64,000 nucleotides of DNA, taken from Pandoraea pneumonica (GTDB lineage Bacteria > Pseudomonadota > Gammaproteobacteria > Burkholderiales > Burkholderiaceae). The stretch covers positions 1,178,001 through 1,242,000 of the forward strand of contig NZ_CABPSK010000002.1 in NCBI RefSeq assembly GCF_902459645.1, in the 5' to 3' direction. Shown here piece by piece: positions 1-9,451 of the stretch (positions are counted from its first letter, which is position 1; each line of letters begins with the position of its first letter). The notes under the pieces are model-generated. The model made no database searches, had not been told where the DNA came from, and saw only the letters and a program-made list of their open reading frames with translations. The translations under genes were made by a program, and so were the position numbers.

Positions 1-547
1 TGCCGAACACGAACAGGCCGCCGAGGAACAGGAATACTACGATCGCTGCGACCTTGATCGACGCGAACCAGAATTCGAATTCACCGTACGACGCGACGGA
101 CACGAGATTGGTTAGCGTCAGCACGACGAGCAGCACGAGGCTGATGGCCCATGCAGGAATATCCGGCAGCCAGAACTGGATCAGGTTCGCCCCTGCCACC
201 GCTTCGACGGCGACCACGATCACCCAGAAGTACCAATACATCCAGCCGGTCAGAAAACCGGCGAGTTCGCCGCCCACCGGCTTGTCGCTAAATGCCATGC
301 GGGCGTACTCGTAGAACGAACCCACGGCAGGCAGCGCGCACGCCATTTCGCCCAGCATGCGCATGACCAGCACGACGAGCGCACCGGTAATCAGAAACGA
401 GAGCACAGCGGCCGGACCGGCCGCATGCACGACTACACCACTGCCGACAAAGAGCCCGGCACCGATCACGCCACCGAGCGCAATCATGCTCATGTGGCGC
501 TGCTTCAGGCTCGAATGCAGCTTTGCACCGTTGTCATGACCGGCCAT
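1..547 (-). CDS. amino-acid permease (APC/AAT family), 3' part cut by window edge
   Basis: Translating the minus strand from the ATG at 547 gives 182 residues with no stop before the left edge, so only the N-terminal portion is present. Residues 25-31 read GGVIGAG, the glycine-rich motif in the first membrane helix of amino acid-polyamine-organocation permeases, followed by alternating hydrophobic helices and the GEMA...GSFYEYA segment typical of the AAT (GABA/basic amino acid/aromatic) subfamily. A GGGAGG ribosome site lies just upstream of the ATG. Predicted role is proton-coupled uptake of an amino acid across the inner membrane. The substrate cannot be assigned from this part. Confidence 0.9.
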   Translation of the reverse strand, partial: MAGHDNGAKLHSSLKQRHMSMIALGGVIGAGLFVGSGVVVHAAGPAAVLSFLITGALVVLVMRMLGEMACALPAVGSFYEYARMAFSDKPVGGELAGFLTGWMYWYFWVIVVAVEAVAGANLIQFWLPDIPAWAISLVLLVVLTLTNLVSVASYGEFEFWFASIKVAAIVVFLFLGGLFVFG

Positions 548-733
548 GGTGACCTCCCATGGGGTGTACGACGAAACCGCCATCGATGATGAGAAGACGA
601 ACGTCGCTGAGGGAAGACGGGGAGAGTTCGGGGGAATGGAAACTACGGGGGGACGCAGCAAAATGCCGCTCGCGGGCAAGCTGCCCGCGTTGCAATGTCT
701 CGACTGCCACACAACCTCCTGAATACATTGTTG

Positions 734-768
734 GGCGTCAGGTGCGGCTGGGGGAGCCGCCCTGCGCC
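734..768. terminator. imperfect hairpin downstream of tauC
   Basis: The blocks GGCG, CAGG and GCGGCT pair with AGCCGC, CCTG and CGCC around a five-base loop, with two single-base bulges. It lies just beyond the stop of the tauC gene. A short T-rich run follows only on the plus strand, so it is a weak intrinsic terminator for the tau operon. Otherwise 548-791 holds only the promoter region of the permease. Confidence 0.4.
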
Positions 769-791
769 TTCTTTAATGACCGACTGACCGC

Positions 792-1721
792 TTACACCTT
801 GCCTTTCCAGGGCACGAGCACACGCTCGAGATAACGCATGATCAGATCGAAGCCGAAGGCGAAGAAACCGATCACGATGATCCCCATGATCACGATGTCC
901 GACGCGAGAAACTCCGCCGCGTTAAGCACCATGAAACCGAGGCCGCTGGATGCCGCCACCATTTCGGCGGCCACCAGCGTGGTCCAGCCCACGCCGATGC
1001 CGATGCGCATGCCGGTAAAGATTTCCGGCAACGCAGACTTCACAATCACGTGCATCACGATCTGACGCGGGGTTGCGCCCATCGAATACGCCGCGTGAAT
1101 CTGTTCCATCGATACCGAGCGCACGCCAGCACGCGCCGCAATGGCGAGCGGGGCGAAGATGGCCAGATAAATGAGGAACACTTTGGAAAACTCGCCGATG
1201 CCGAACCAGATGATCACGAGCGGCAGGTATGCCAGCGGCGGCAACGGACGGTAGAACTCGATAGGCGGATCGAACACGCCGCGCCCGATGCGCGACACCC
1301 CCATCAAAATGCCCACCGGAATGGCAGTGACACACGCCAATGCGAATGCGCCGAAGACGCGATAGAGGCTTGCGAGCGTGTGCTGCCAGAGCGTAGAGCC
1401 AGCGAAACCTTCGGTCGAAACCTGAATGAATTTCTCGACGATGGCGCGCGGTCCCGGCAGAAACAGCGGCTTGATCATGCCGGACGACGTAATGCCGATC
1501 CAGATCAGCAGCAACACAATCACCGTCACGACGCTGATGAGCAGGCTGGGGCCCTGACCGGGCGCGCCGAACGATTCGCCCGCCTTGACGGGACGCGGTG
1601 CAAACATGCGCGCAATCGGGCCGCGCTGGCGGCGTACACGCGGGCTGGGCGTGGCCGCAGCGGTGGTGGGTGCGGAGACCGGCGGATGCGCGGGGCTGGT
1701 AGCAACGGGTTTGGTCATCAT
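792..1721 (-). CDS. tauC: taurine/aliphatic sulfonate ABC transporter permease
   Basis: 309-residue inner-membrane permease of the TauC/SsuC family. A Pro/Arg-rich cytoplasmic extension (1-58) precedes six hydrophobic segments. Residues about 210-232 carry the EAA loop (SMGATPRQ...ALPEI) that docks with the ATPase. It is the last gene of a minus-strand tauA-tauB-tauC operon, 24 bases after tauB. With its partners it would import taurine or a related sulfonate as a sulfur or carbon source. Family (nitrate/sulfonate/taurine type) is clear. Taurine as substrate is inferred from the adjacent MocR regulator resembling TauR; another alkanesulfonate is possible. Confidence 0.88.
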   Translation of the reverse strand: MMTKPVATSPAHPPVSAPTTAAATPSPRVRRQRGPIARMFAPRPVKAGESFGAPGQGPSLLISVVTVIVLLLIWIGITSSGMIKPLFLPGPRAIVEKFIQVSTEGFAGSTLWQHTLASLYRVFGAFALACVTAIPVGILMGVSRIGRGVFDPPIEFYRPLPPLAYLPLVIIWFGIGEFSKVFLIYLAIFAPLAIAARAGVRSVSMEQIHAAYSMGATPRQIVMHVIVKSALPEIFTGMRIGIGVGWTTLVAAEMVAASSGLGFMVLNAAEFLASDIVIMGIIVIGFFAFGFDLIMRYLERVLVPWKGKV

Positions 1722-1745
1722 GATGGCAACGGCTCCTGCGCGGAA

Positions 1746-2567
1746 TCAGGCAGCGACCGTGTCGGCGGACGCAGAGGTCTGGCCGGCACGTTCGTCGCCA
1801 TAAATGATGCTGAGTACGGTTTCGCGCATGGCGATGAAGTCCGGGCTCGACTTGATGGCGCGCGCGTCACGGCTTTCGAGATAGCGCTTATTGAAGTCGA
1901 GTTCGTAGGTATGCGTGATGCGCCCGGGGCGCGGCGACATGACGATCAGGCGGCTGGCGAGGAAGAGCGCTTCTTCCACGCTGTGCGTGATGAAGAAAAT
2001 CATCTTGCCGGTCTCGCGCCACACGTCGAGCAGCAGTTCCTGAATCGTTTCGCGCGTGAGGGCATCGAGCGCGGCCATCGGCTCGTCCATGAGCAGCATC
2101 GACGGGTTGCAAGTCAGCGCCCGTGCAATCCCCACGCGCTGCTGCATGCCGCCCGAGAGCTGGTAAATCATGTGGTTGTGGAAGTCTTGCAAGCCCACGA
2201 GAGCGAGGTTGCGTGCGGCGCGCGCACGCCGCTCTTGCTTGGACACGCCTTGCAGTTTCAGGCCGAATTCGGTGTTCTCCATGACGCTGAGCCATGGCAG
2301 CAGCGCATGTTTCTGGAACACCACGCCACGGTCGGCACCGGGGCCTTCGATCGGCGCGTCGCCGAGCAGCAGTTCGCCCGAAGTCGGCGCGATAAAGCCT
2401 GCCATCAAGCTAAGCAGCGTGGTCTTGCCGCAGCCCGACGCGCCGAGCGCCACGACGAAGTCGCCGGGCGCGATGGTCAGATCGACGTGGGCGAGTGCCT
2501 GTACTTGCTCGCCAGCACGCCGGCCGGGATACACGACGCTGACGTCGTTGACGATGAGTTGTTCCAT
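1746..2567 (-). CDS. tauB: taurine/sulfonate ABC transporter ATP-binding protein
   Basis: 273-residue ABC ATPase: Walker [10 protein letters not shown] at 42-50, Q-loop near 85, signature LSGGM at 137-141, Walker B LLMDEP at 158-163, and the H-loop in [10 protein letters not shown]. Start chosen at the ATG at 2567 because AGGAGAAGG lies at ideal spacing before it; an in-frame ATG eight codons upstream lacks such a site. It powers the TauC permease at the cytoplasmic face. Order substrate-binding protein, ATPase, permease matches taurine/sulfonate operons. Confidence 0.9.
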   Translation of the reverse strand: MEQLIVNDVSVVYPGRRAGEQVQALAHVDLTIAPGDFVVALGASGCGKTTLLSLMAGFIAPTSGELLLGDAPIEGPGADRGVVFQKHALLPWLSVMENTEFGLKLQGVSKQERRARAARNLALVGLQDFHNHMIYQLSGGMQQRVGIARALTCNPSMLLMDEPMAALDALTRETIQELLLDVWRETGKMIFFITHSVEEALFLASRLIVMSPRPGRITHTYELDFNKRYLESRDARAIKSSPDFIAMRETVLSIIYGDERAGQTSASADTVAA

Positions 2568-2640
2568 GAAGCCCTTCTCCTGTCGATCCATCGATCGGGG
2601 AGGGGCTGCCGCGCGCTGTGCGTGGCGGCCCCGGCACGGC

Positions 2641-3699
2641 TTACTTCAGCTTGAGTGCGGCGTCGACGTAGCGCGACGTGACGTACGGCGTGTAATCGGC
2701 CTTGACCTCGTTGATCTTCTGCTGGCTCTTGAGGAAGTCGGCCGTGTCCTTGAGGGCCTTGGCAGCGCGGCTGTCTTTGCCGCCGCCCAGCCATTCGGCC
2801 GACGCTTGCTGCTGCGCCGACGGGTAGGCATAGAGCGAGAGCGCACCGGGCACGTCTTCCGGTTTGCCGCCGATCGTCTTCACGATGGCTTTGACTTGCG
2901 GTGAGGTGGCCGTCCAAGCAGCCTGATGCTGGCGATAGGCGGCGTCGGCATCGGCGATCACCTTCACAAACTTCGCCATGAAGTCGGCGTTGGCCTCACC
3001 CCACTTGCGATCTACCGCAATGCCGTCGAACGTCGGCTTGCCTTGCTTCGACAACTCGCCGGACGTGATGAGTACATGGCCGGTCTGCTTGATCTGGGCG
3101 AGCGCCGGGTCCCACACGTAAGCCGCATCGATGTCGCCGCGCTCCCACGCCGCCACGATCTGATTCGGCTGCATGTTGAGCACCTGGACTTCCGTCGGCT
3201 TGATGCCCCATTGCTGCAAGGCAAACATCGTGTGGTAGTGGGTGGTCGAGACGAACGGCACGCCGATCTTCTTGCCCTTGAGGTCGGCCGGCGTCTTGAT
3301 GTTCGACGCGTTGCGCACCACCATGGCCTCGGCCTGATTGATGTCGTCGAGGATCCAGAACAGTTGCAGATCCAGCCCCTGCGAAACTGCCGCAGCCATC
3401 GGGCTGGAGCCCAGCACGCCGATCTTGATGTCGCCCGAGGCGAGTGCGGTGGCGACCTTGGCCCCCGATTCGAATTGGCGCCAGTGAATCTTGTACCCCG
3501 TGGCCTTTTCGAATTCGCCGCTGGCCATTGCCACCAGCCACGGATCGACGATCTGCTGATACGCGATCGTCACCTCCTTGTCCTGCGCTTGCGCAGTGGC
3601 CGGTGCCGCCAGGCCGAGTGCCAATACCCCAGGCAACGCGGCTGCCGCCAACGCCGTGGCAGCGAACACCCGTCGCAGCCGGTTCGGAAGTCCTTTCAT
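2641..3699 (-). CDS. tauA: taurine/sulfonate ABC transporter periplasmic binding protein
   Basis: 352 residues beginning with a signal peptide (basic RRLRR start, Ala/Leu-rich core, probable cleavage after AQA at about 38), then a SsuA/TauA/NMT1-type periplasmic binding fold (KEVTIAYQ... strand start, [20 protein letters not shown] hinge region). It captures the sulfonate in the periplasm and delivers it to TauBC. It is the first gene of the operon, divergent from the MocR-type regulator, and the shared 299-bp intergenic region should hold both promoters. The substrate is inferred from family and context. Confidence 0.88.
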   Translation of the reverse strand: MKGLPNRLRRVFAATALAAAALPGVLALGLAAPATAQAQDKEVTIAYQQIVDPWLVAMASGEFEKATGYKIHWRQFESGAKVATALASGDIKIGVLGSSPMAAAVSQGLDLQLFWILDDINQAEAMVVRNASNIKTPADLKGKKIGVPFVSTTHYHTMFALQQWGIKPTEVQVLNMQPNQIVAAWERGDIDAAYVWDPALAQIKQTGHVLITSGELSKQGKPTFDGIAVDRKWGEANADFMAKFVKVIADADAAYRQHQAAWTATSPQVKAIVKTIGGKPEDVPGALSLYAYPSAQQQASAEWLGGGKDSRAAKALKDTADFLKSQQKINEVKADYTPYVTSRYVDAALKLK

Positions 3700-3816
3700 G
3701 GTTCACCTCTAATCGATAGGTTGTCGGTGGAACACTTTCGGGTTGACGCTGTAAGCGTTACGAATCGGCGTCAGGTGAGTGCATCATTGCCGCGCGTATT
3801 TTTGTTCGTTAGAGCC

Positions 3817-3920
3817 AGTTGGCCGCATTTGATGATGCCAACTGAACCAATTTCACCGAAATCCCCCGCAAAGCCGCATGAATGCTGGAATCGGGGTCAA
3901 TGGAGCCAGACTGGGGATAA
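3817..3920. promoter_or_regulatory. candidate TauR operator region between tauA and tauR
   Basis: In the 3700-3998 divergent intergenic region, AGTTGGC (3817-3823) and GCCAACT (3837-3843) form a perfect 7-bp inverted repeat with a 13-base spacer. Two CTGG-headed decamers start at 3885 (CTGGAATCGG) and 3911 (CTGGGGATAA), 26 bp apart on the same strand. From memory TauR-type MocR regulators bind direct repeats resembling CTGGACYTAA, and the second decamer keeps the CTGG...TAA frame. The assignment is inference. Confidence 0.35.
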
Positions 3921-3998
3921 ACCCGCATTCGGAATTAACGTCACCGTCCCATGAGTAATAATTGACGCTCTTGAAGTAACAAGAAGAGAGGGGACGCG

Positions 3999-5573
3999 AT
4001 GTCGAGCCGGATTTCTGCGGCAATGTGGAACCAGTTGTTTTTGATGTCGGCGCGCGCGGGCATGGGTTTGCAGAGTCAGATTCGCCAGATGCTGGTGTCG
4101 GCGATTCTCGACGAGCGACTGATGCGAGGTGCTGCGGTGCCGTCGTCGCGCGAACTGGCCGAAGGGCTGGGCGTGGCGCGCAACACGGTGGTGTTGGCGT
4201 ATCAGCAATTGGTCGACGAGGGGTATTTGATCGCGCGCGAACGGCGCGGTTACTTCGTCAATGGCGACATCCTCGCGCCTCGGGTGGGCACGCAAAGTGT
4301 CGAATCACGCGACGCGGCGCACGGGAGTGCGGGGGCGTCAGGCGATCTACCAGCGGGCGTGGACGCTGGCACCATCGCACCGCTCGCACCGCTGACGCCC
4401 GACTGGGAGGGGCGCTACGTGGTGCGGCCGTCGGGCCAGCGCAACATCGTCAAACCCATCGACTGGCAGCAGTACCAGTACCCGTTCATTTACGGGCAGT
4501 TCGATCCCACGATGTTCCCCACGGCCGACTGGCGCGAATGCTGCCAGAAGGCGCTCACGGTCATGGAGATTCGCGACTGGGCGCCCGACATGATTGCGCG
4601 CGACGACGAGACGCTGATTCAGCAGATTCGAACGCGTGTGCTGCCGCGCCGTGGCGTATGGGCCGATGCCGATGAGATCGTGCTGACCAATGGCGCACAG
4701 CAGGCGCTGTACCTGCTGGCGGATTTGCTTGTCGGCGCGCGCACGACCGTGGGCATCGAAGACCCCGGGTATCCCGACGCACGCAATATTTTCGCGATAC
4801 GTACCCCGAAGCTGATTGGCTTGCCGGTCGACGAATTCGGCGTGCCGGTCGACGACAACCTGTCGCAATGCGACTACGTGTACGTGACGCCTTCGCATCA
4901 GTGTCCGACCACGACGACGATGCCGCTGGCGCATCGCGAGGCATTGCTGCGGCGTGCAGAAACCGAAGATTTCGTGTTGATCGAGGACGATTACGAGAGC
5001 GAGAACAGCTATTCGGACATTCCGATACCGGCGTTGAAGAGTCTGGATCGCAGCGATCGCGTGATTTACATCGGCAGCTTATCGAAGTCGTTCGCGCCGG
5101 GGCTGCGGCTTGGCTATATCGTGGCGCCCGCGACGCTTGTGGCGGAATTGCGTGCGCTGCGCCGGTTGATGATTCGTCACCCGTCGGCGTTTATTCAGCG
5201 CTCGTTCTCGTTGTTTCTCGCGCTGGGGCACCACGATGCGCTGTTGCGGCGTCTGGCCGATACCTACGCCAAACGGGCCGAGGTACTGACCGCTGCGCTT
5301 AGCACGCACATGCCGGAGGCGTCATTCGTGCGCGTGAAGGGCGGGGCATCGTGTTGGGTGCGCGGCCCGGAGGGACTCAACGCGAATTTGCTCGCGCTGC
5401 GGGCCAAGGCGCGCGGCATCCTGATCGAGCCGGGGGACGTGTTCTTCATGGGCGAGACGCCACCGCGCAACATGTTCCGGCTCGGCTTTTCGTCGATTCG
5501 TTCGGAACACATCGAGGCTGGCATCATCGCCCTCGCGCAGGTGATGCGCGAGACGATGGCCGAGGCGGCGTGA
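3999..5573 (+). CDS. tauR: MocR-type (GntR wHTH plus aminotransferase-like) regulator, TauR-like
   Basis: 524 residues: winged helix about 20-90 (PSSRELAEGLGVARNT, recognition helix), Ala/Gly-rich linker about 95-130, then a fold-type I aminotransferase domain. Lys363 in GSLSKSFAPGLRLGY is the expected pyridoxal-phosphate lysine. AGAGGGG precedes the ATG. MocR proteins sense PLP and an amino compound and usually control the adjacent divergent operon, here the taurine-type transporter, so activation of tauABC by taurine is likely. Length is ordinary for the family. The name TauR rests on context; EhuR/PdxR-like specificity is possible. Confidence 0.8.
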   Translation: MSSRISAAMWNQLFLMSARAGMGLQSQIRQMLVSAILDERLMRGAAVPSSRELAEGLGVARNTVVLAYQQLVDEGYLIARERRGYFVNGDILAPRVGTQSVESRDAAHGSAGASGDLPAGVDAGTIAPLAPLTPDWEGRYVVRPSGQRNIVKPIDWQQYQYPFIYGQFDPTMFPTADWRECCQKALTVMEIRDWAPDMIARDDETLIQQIRTRVLPRRGVWADADEIVLTNGAQQALYLLADLLVGARTTVGIEDPGYPDARNIFAIRTPKLIGLPVDEFGVPVDDNLSQCDYVYVTPSHQCPTTTTMPLAHREALLRRAETEDFVLIEDDYESENSYSDIPIPALKSLDRSDRVIYIGSLSKSFAPGLRLGYIVAPATLVAELRALRRLMIRHPSAFIQRSFSLFLALGHHDALLRRLADTYAKRAEVLTAALSTHMPEASFVRVKGGASCWVRGPEGLNANLLALRAKARGILIEPGDVFFMGETPPRNMFRLGFSSIRSEHIEAGIIALAQVMRETMAEAA

Positions 5574-5574
5574 C

Positions 5575-5615
5575 GACGCCGGGTGATTCGGCGTCGGCGT
5601 TGGCGTTTTAACGCC
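5575..5615. terminator. two stacked hairpins in the convergent gap after tauR
   Basis: GACGCCG (5575-5581) pairs with CGGCGTC (5589-5595) across a seven-base loop, followed by the palindrome GGCGTTTTAACGCC (5602-5615). They fill the 48-bp gap between two convergent genes and could terminate both transcripts, although no long T-run is present. Confidence 0.5.
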
Positions 5616-5621
5616 GGAGGA

Positions 5622-6107
5622 TTACGCGCGGGTATTCACGCCGAACGTCTCGCCCTGATGCTTGAGCAGAATGTCGAGCGCTGTTTGCAAGCGCTTGGCA
5701 TTCTCGGGTTCGTTGCGCGACTGGGCCGCAGCGATCCCTTGGCGGGCACGGTCAGTGAAGTCGATGCGCTGGGTGTCGGTCTCGGCAGGCACTTCGATGC
5801 CCGTGTCGACCGAAATCTTCATGGTCATGGCCATCAACGGCGCGCTGTCGTCGAGCGTCATCTTGCCGCTGCGAATCTGTGCGTTGGTCCAGTCGCGCAA
5901 TTGCTGCCGGGTCATGTTCGTGAAGTCGATTTGCGCAGCGTCGGTGTTCTGCGCTGAGGTCGTGCTACCCGTTTGCGATGCCGTCTGCGTCTTTGCTGAG
6001 GCGGCCAGCGCGGCAGCGAACGACGCGCTGGCGCTTTCGTTGCGCTTGGCCGTTGCGGAGTACGTGTTGTTCGCGCCGAGGTAGCTCACACCACTATCAA
6101 TTTTCAT
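5622..6107 (-). CDS. hypothetical protein, Ser/Thr/Ala-rich N-terminus
   Basis: 161 residues with no family I recognise. The ATG at 6107 follows AAAGGAC at good spacing; the longer in-frame extension to 6224 lacks such a site. The first 60 residues are rich in Ser, Thr, Ala and Gln with no hydrophobic segment, suggesting a flexible or exported N-terminus. The second half is charged and probably helical (TRQQLRDWTNAQIRSGKMTLDD, then a C-terminal helix). No signal peptide or membrane segment is visible. It stands alone between tauR (convergent) and a glutathione transferase gene. The N-terminal composition is like that of type III secreted or flagellar-associated proteins, but this is only an impression. 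Confidence 0.7.
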   Translation of the reverse strand: MKIDSGVSYLGANNTYSATAKRNESASASFAAALAASAKTQTASQTGSTTSAQNTDAAQIDFTNMTRQQLRDWTNAQIRSGKMTLDDSAPLMAMTMKISVDTGIEVPAETDTQRIDFTDRARQGIAAAQSRNEPENAKRLQTALDILLKHQGETFGVNTRA

Positions 6108-6230
6108 AGCCGTCCTTTCAGCAATCCTAATGATCCGATGCAGAACCGCATTCGTTCTGTCTGCTGAAACGAAATCTACAACAAGTGATGCGGATGTGCC
6201 AGCGTCACAAGGGCTCGCTTTCACACCCTT

Positions 6231-6860
6231 TCAAGGCGCGCCATTGCGGCCATAGAGACGAAAGCCTTCGCGCTGCGAGAGCCGTTCGTAGTACGCCGTC
6301 ACGGCTGCCAGTGGCGGATGATCGATAGGCGTGCTGAACCAGCGATGGACCGACAAGCCGATAGGGATGTCCGCTAGCGTGAACGTGTCGCCGCACACGA
6401 ACGCTTGCGTGGTTTGCAGTTGTTGATCGAGCACGGTCATCAACTCGCACCAGCGCTTGATGCTCGCGTCGCGCGTCGCCGGGTTGTCGTAGCCCGGTGC
6501 CTGCCGAACCAGCGACATAAAGGGGTAGCGCCACGCGGGGTTCAGATCGGCGGCTTGCCAGTCGATCCACTGATCGGCGCGGGCGCGCTCACGGGGGGCT
6601 GTGGGATAGAGCGCGTTGTCGCCGCGCGTCGCGGCAAGGTAGCGCAGGATGCTGTTCGATTCCCACATCACGAAGCCGCCGTCGTCGATGACCGGCACCA
6701 TGCGGTTCGGGTTCATCGCGACGAACGCCGGGGTGTCGAGCGGCAACGTACTCGTGGCATCGCCCCATGGCTCGGGAACGAACGGCGTGTCGAGTTCGTG
6801 GCAAAGCCAATACACTTTTCGCACGTTGATGGACGACGCCCGGCCGAGTACGCGAAGCAT
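6231..6860 (-). CDS. glutathione S-transferase family protein
   Basis: 209 residues, usual GST length. The N-terminal thioredoxin-like domain (1-80) starts with LRVLGRASSINVRKV and has the glutathione-binding stretch NRMVPVIDDGGFVMWESNSILRYLA at about 54-77, with Val-Pro-Val and Glu-Ser positions conserved. The C-terminal helical domain carries the N-capping segment FTLADIPIGLSVHRW. A soluble cytoplasmic enzyme conjugating or reducing electrophiles with glutathione; the substrate is unknown. It stands alone on the minus strand, upstream of the hypothetical gene and downstream of a cupin gene. Confidence 0.9.
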   Translation of the reverse strand: MLRVLGRASSINVRKVYWLCHELDTPFVPEPWGDATSTLPLDTPAFVAMNPNRMVPVIDDGGFVMWESNSILRYLAATRGDNALYPTAPRERARADQWIDWQAADLNPAWRYPFMSLVRQAPGYDNPATRDASIKRWCELMTVLDQQLQTTQAFVCGDTFTLADIPIGLSVHRWFSTPIDHPPLAAVTAYYERLSQREGFRLYGRNGAP

Positions 6861-6897
6861 GAGAACCCCTTGTGTTGGATAGCGGATGCGTTCGATT

Positions 6898-7410
6898 CTA
6901 GCGGCGTTCGACGCGTCCGAGCCGTTCGATCAGCGCCTGATGTGCAGGCCATTGCGCCGCGAGTGCGGCCGGGTCGGCCATCTCGAAGTCTTCGAATGCG
7001 AATCCGGGGGCGACCGTACACCCGACCAGCGAGTAGCTCGTGGACGGTGCCGGTTGTGCCGCGAACCAGTGTCCGGCGCGAACGACATATTGCAAGTGCT
7101 CGCCGTTCGCGATGTCGGCGCCGAGGCATGTCGTCGTCAACTTGCCAGCAGGGTCGATCTCGTGAATCCAGAGCGTGCCACCGAGATGGAAGTGCCAAAT
7201 CTCGTCGCTGCGAATGCGGTGGAACGCGGAGAAATCGTCCGCTTCCAGTAAGTAGAGAATCGCCGTGGAGATACTGCGGGCGCCGGAGAATCCGTCCGGC
7301 AGCGCCTGCGCGACAATCGTGTCAGAGGCGCGATACGTTTCGCGATAGTGCCCGCCTTCTGGATGCGGCAATAACCCTAGAGACGTAACGAGTTCGGCGG
7401 CAGATGGCAT
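6898..7410 (-). CDS. cupin family protein (DUF985)
   Basis: 170-residue single-domain cupin. Residues about 15-40 contain PHPEGGHYRETYRA, and the SAFHRIRSDEIWHFHLGGTLWIHEI segment is the DUF985 signature, with His and Glu positions of a jelly-roll metal or ligand site. Start placed at the ATG at 7410 because AGGAG sits seven bases upstream; a start seven codons earlier lacks a ribosome site. Members of this family are small cytosolic sugar- or metabolite-binding cupins of uncertain function. No operon partner is evident. Confidence 0.88.
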   Translation of the reverse strand: MPSAAELVTSLGLLPHPEGGHYRETYRASDTIVAQALPDGFSGARSISTAILYLLEADDFSAFHRIRSDEIWHFHLGGTLWIHEIDPAGKLTTTCLGADIANGEHLQYVVRAGHWFAAQPAPSTSYSLVGCTVAPGFAFEDFEMADPAALAAQWPAHQALIERLGRVERR

Positions 7411-7517
7411 GGGGGGCTCCTGACTTGGCATTGAGATCGTTGAGACGAGGGCGCCGCTTATCGTTCGCAGGTATGAACGGCAAGCGGCGCGCCCATTTCA
7501 GCAATGTAAATCAGATC

Positions 7518-9389
7518 CTAGTAGACGAGTTGCGCGTTGATGTCGCGCAGCACGGCCAGGCCCAGCTTTCTAAAGGCGGGATATTGCTCGGGTGCGATTG
7601 TCATGCCGGTGGGCGTGAGACGCAGCGTTCGCGTCACCGTGAGCACGCGGCCGTTGGCCTTGTAGCTCGACCGATAGCTGCCAAGCGGCGAATCGATACT
7701 TACGGGCTTCGGCAAATTCGCCAGCTTGACCTGCTTGGGCAGCGTGATGATGGTCGTTTCTGTCACCTGGCGGCCAGCAAGCGGCATCGCGAAATCGCGC
7801 GATTCCACGCTCATCGCGGTGAAGGTGGAGGCGATGTTGACGAACCCGGACAGCCCGCGTGGCACTTGCATCGCACCGGGGCCGGGAAGTTGCACGTAGC
7901 CGGGCTGTTCAAACGCAGTCTGATACGCGAAGGGTTTGGCGAAATCGCGCGGGTCGCCATGCGTGAAGTCGCCCTGACCGCTGCGACCGCCCGCGCTCAG
8001 CATCTGACTGGCCAGCGTGGACGTCGTGCCTGCGGGAACCGACGCGAAGATTTGGCGCGACACCCAGTCGAACATGCCGCTCGTCGCAATCTCTCCGGTG
8101 CCCTTCAGATTGCCGTCGTCGTCGAGCACCACGCGCGTGGTGATGTCGATGCGAGCGTTCTCGGGGGTATTGGCGGGCAAGGTCACCATCTTGGCGCGCC
8201 CAGTGCCGTCGTCGGCGACGAGTGCCAACTTGCCGGCCTCGGTGACGGGCAATGTGCCGAAGCGAGCGACGCTCGCGGTCGAATCCACGAAGAGATTGAA
8301 TTCCGGCAGATAGGTGATCGCGTGATTGAAGACGCCCAGCGGCGCCGCTACCTTCGGCAGCCAGTATCCGGTGCCGGCGTTCACGAGCACCGGGCTGCTC
8401 TTGATGCCCTTGGCGGCGAGCAGGGATTCGAGCAGCGTGACGTGGTCTTTGCAGTCGCCGTATTTTGCGTCGAGGATGGCAGACGCCTCGTGCGGCACGA
8501 CACCCCCAAAGGCCAGATAAACGCCGACATAGCGCACGTTCTTGGTGACCCATTCGTACAGGATCTGCGCTTGCTTGCGACGGTCGGTCACCCCTTGGGT
8601 GAGGCTATCGGCCAACGTCTGAATGGCCGGTGTCACTGCAGCCTTGGGAAGTGCGCGTTCGTTATAAGCAGCCGCGACAGACGCGAAGTCGGGGAACGTC
8701 GTGATCGCGACACGCGGGCTGTGATCCACCAGCGCGACCGAGCCGGGTTCCGGCGCGTGGGCTGGGGTGTTGGCGAGCGTCCACTGCCATTGCTGCGTGT
8801 CGGGATTGGTAGACGTTTGCAGGCCGCCTTGCATGTCGATCGCATCGACATTCAGTTTCAGCGTGGCAGGCGCGCGCACGACGAGGCGAACCGACTGATA
8901 AGGCTTGTCTACGCCGAAATACTCGATGGCGGAGAATTGGCCGGGGAAGAGCGCTTGACGCTGCGTATAGCGCGTTTTCAAGGTCAGCGTGGCGCCGATT
9001 TCGGTGGCCGGGAAGATGACAGTCTTGACCTTGCCGTCATCGAACATCGGTGCGCCGGCGCTTTCGCGGCTTTGTTGCACGATGATCTTGTCGGCAGCCA
9101 CGTCGATACGCTTGCCGTCCTTCGTGGTGGTATAGGCGTCCTCGACAGCGAGATCTTGCAACGACGTGCTATACCGCATCGCGACTTGGCTATTCGCCTT
9201 GACCGCGCGGTCGGTCTCCAGACGGAAGTGTCGTGTCTCTTCGCGGGTGAAGGTGCCGTCGGCGTTGATGTCGTAGATGACCTCGTCGGCAAGCACGGTG
9301 ACGTCCGGCTCGAAGGCGGCGGCGTGTGCAAGGGCGCACGTGCCGATCGTCCCCAATATTGCAACTACCCCGTAAATGAATTGGCGCAT
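7518..9389 (-). CDS. DUF3857 and transglutaminase-like domain protein, exported
   Basis: 623 residues. Residues 1-23 form a signal peptide ending ALAHA. DUF3857 covers roughly 40-220. A transglutaminase-like core spans about 255-390, with Cys313 in AKYGDCKDH and a His-containing strand (GVFNHAITYLPEFNLFVDST) completing the usual Cys-His-Asp set. The C-terminal third is a beta-rich DUF2569/3858-like segment. Expected in the periplasm or envelope. Biochemical function of this architecture is not settled; protein cross-linking or peptidase-like activity is inferred from the intact triad. It lies downstream of the orphan nuoA-like gene on the same strand. Confidence 0.85.
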   Translation of the reverse strand: MRQFIYGVVAILGTIGTCALAHAAAFEPDVTVLADEVIYDINADGTFTREETRHFRLETDRAVKANSQVAMRYSTSLQDLAVEDAYTTTKDGKRIDVAADKIIVQQSRESAGAPMFDDGKVKTVIFPATEIGATLTLKTRYTQRQALFPGQFSAIEYFGVDKPYQSVRLVVRAPATLKLNVDAIDMQGGLQTSTNPDTQQWQWTLANTPAHAPEPGSVALVDHSPRVAITTFPDFASVAAAYNERALPKAAVTPAIQTLADSLTQGVTDRRKQAQILYEWVTKNVRYVGVYLAFGGVVPHEASAILDAKYGDCKDHVTLLESLLAAKGIKSSPVLVNAGTGYWLPKVAAPLGVFNHAITYLPEFNLFVDSTASVARFGTLPVTEAGKLALVADDGTGRAKMVTLPANTPENARIDITTRVVLDDDGNLKGTGEIATSGMFDWVSRQIFASVPAGTTSTLASQMLSAGGRSGQGDFTHGDPRDFAKPFAYQTAFEQPGYVQLPGPGAMQVPRGLSGFVNIASTFTAMSVESRDFAMPLAGRQVTETTIITLPKQVKLANLPKPVSIDSPLGSYRSSYKANGRVLTVTRTLRLTPTGMTIAPEQYPAFRKLGLAVLRDINAQLVY

Positions 9390-9451
9390 GTTCTTTGTGT
9401 GTGGAAATGGGATGCCGCCGTGACGCTACCCGATTCACATGAACAAGCGAT

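Noticed and set aside
1050-2654. Long plus-strand open frame (534 codons) across the tau operon
   Set aside because: It is antisense to tauC and tauB, whose products carry full family motifs. Its own product is a low-complexity His/Arg/Ala-rich string, typical of the shadow of a GC-rich gene.
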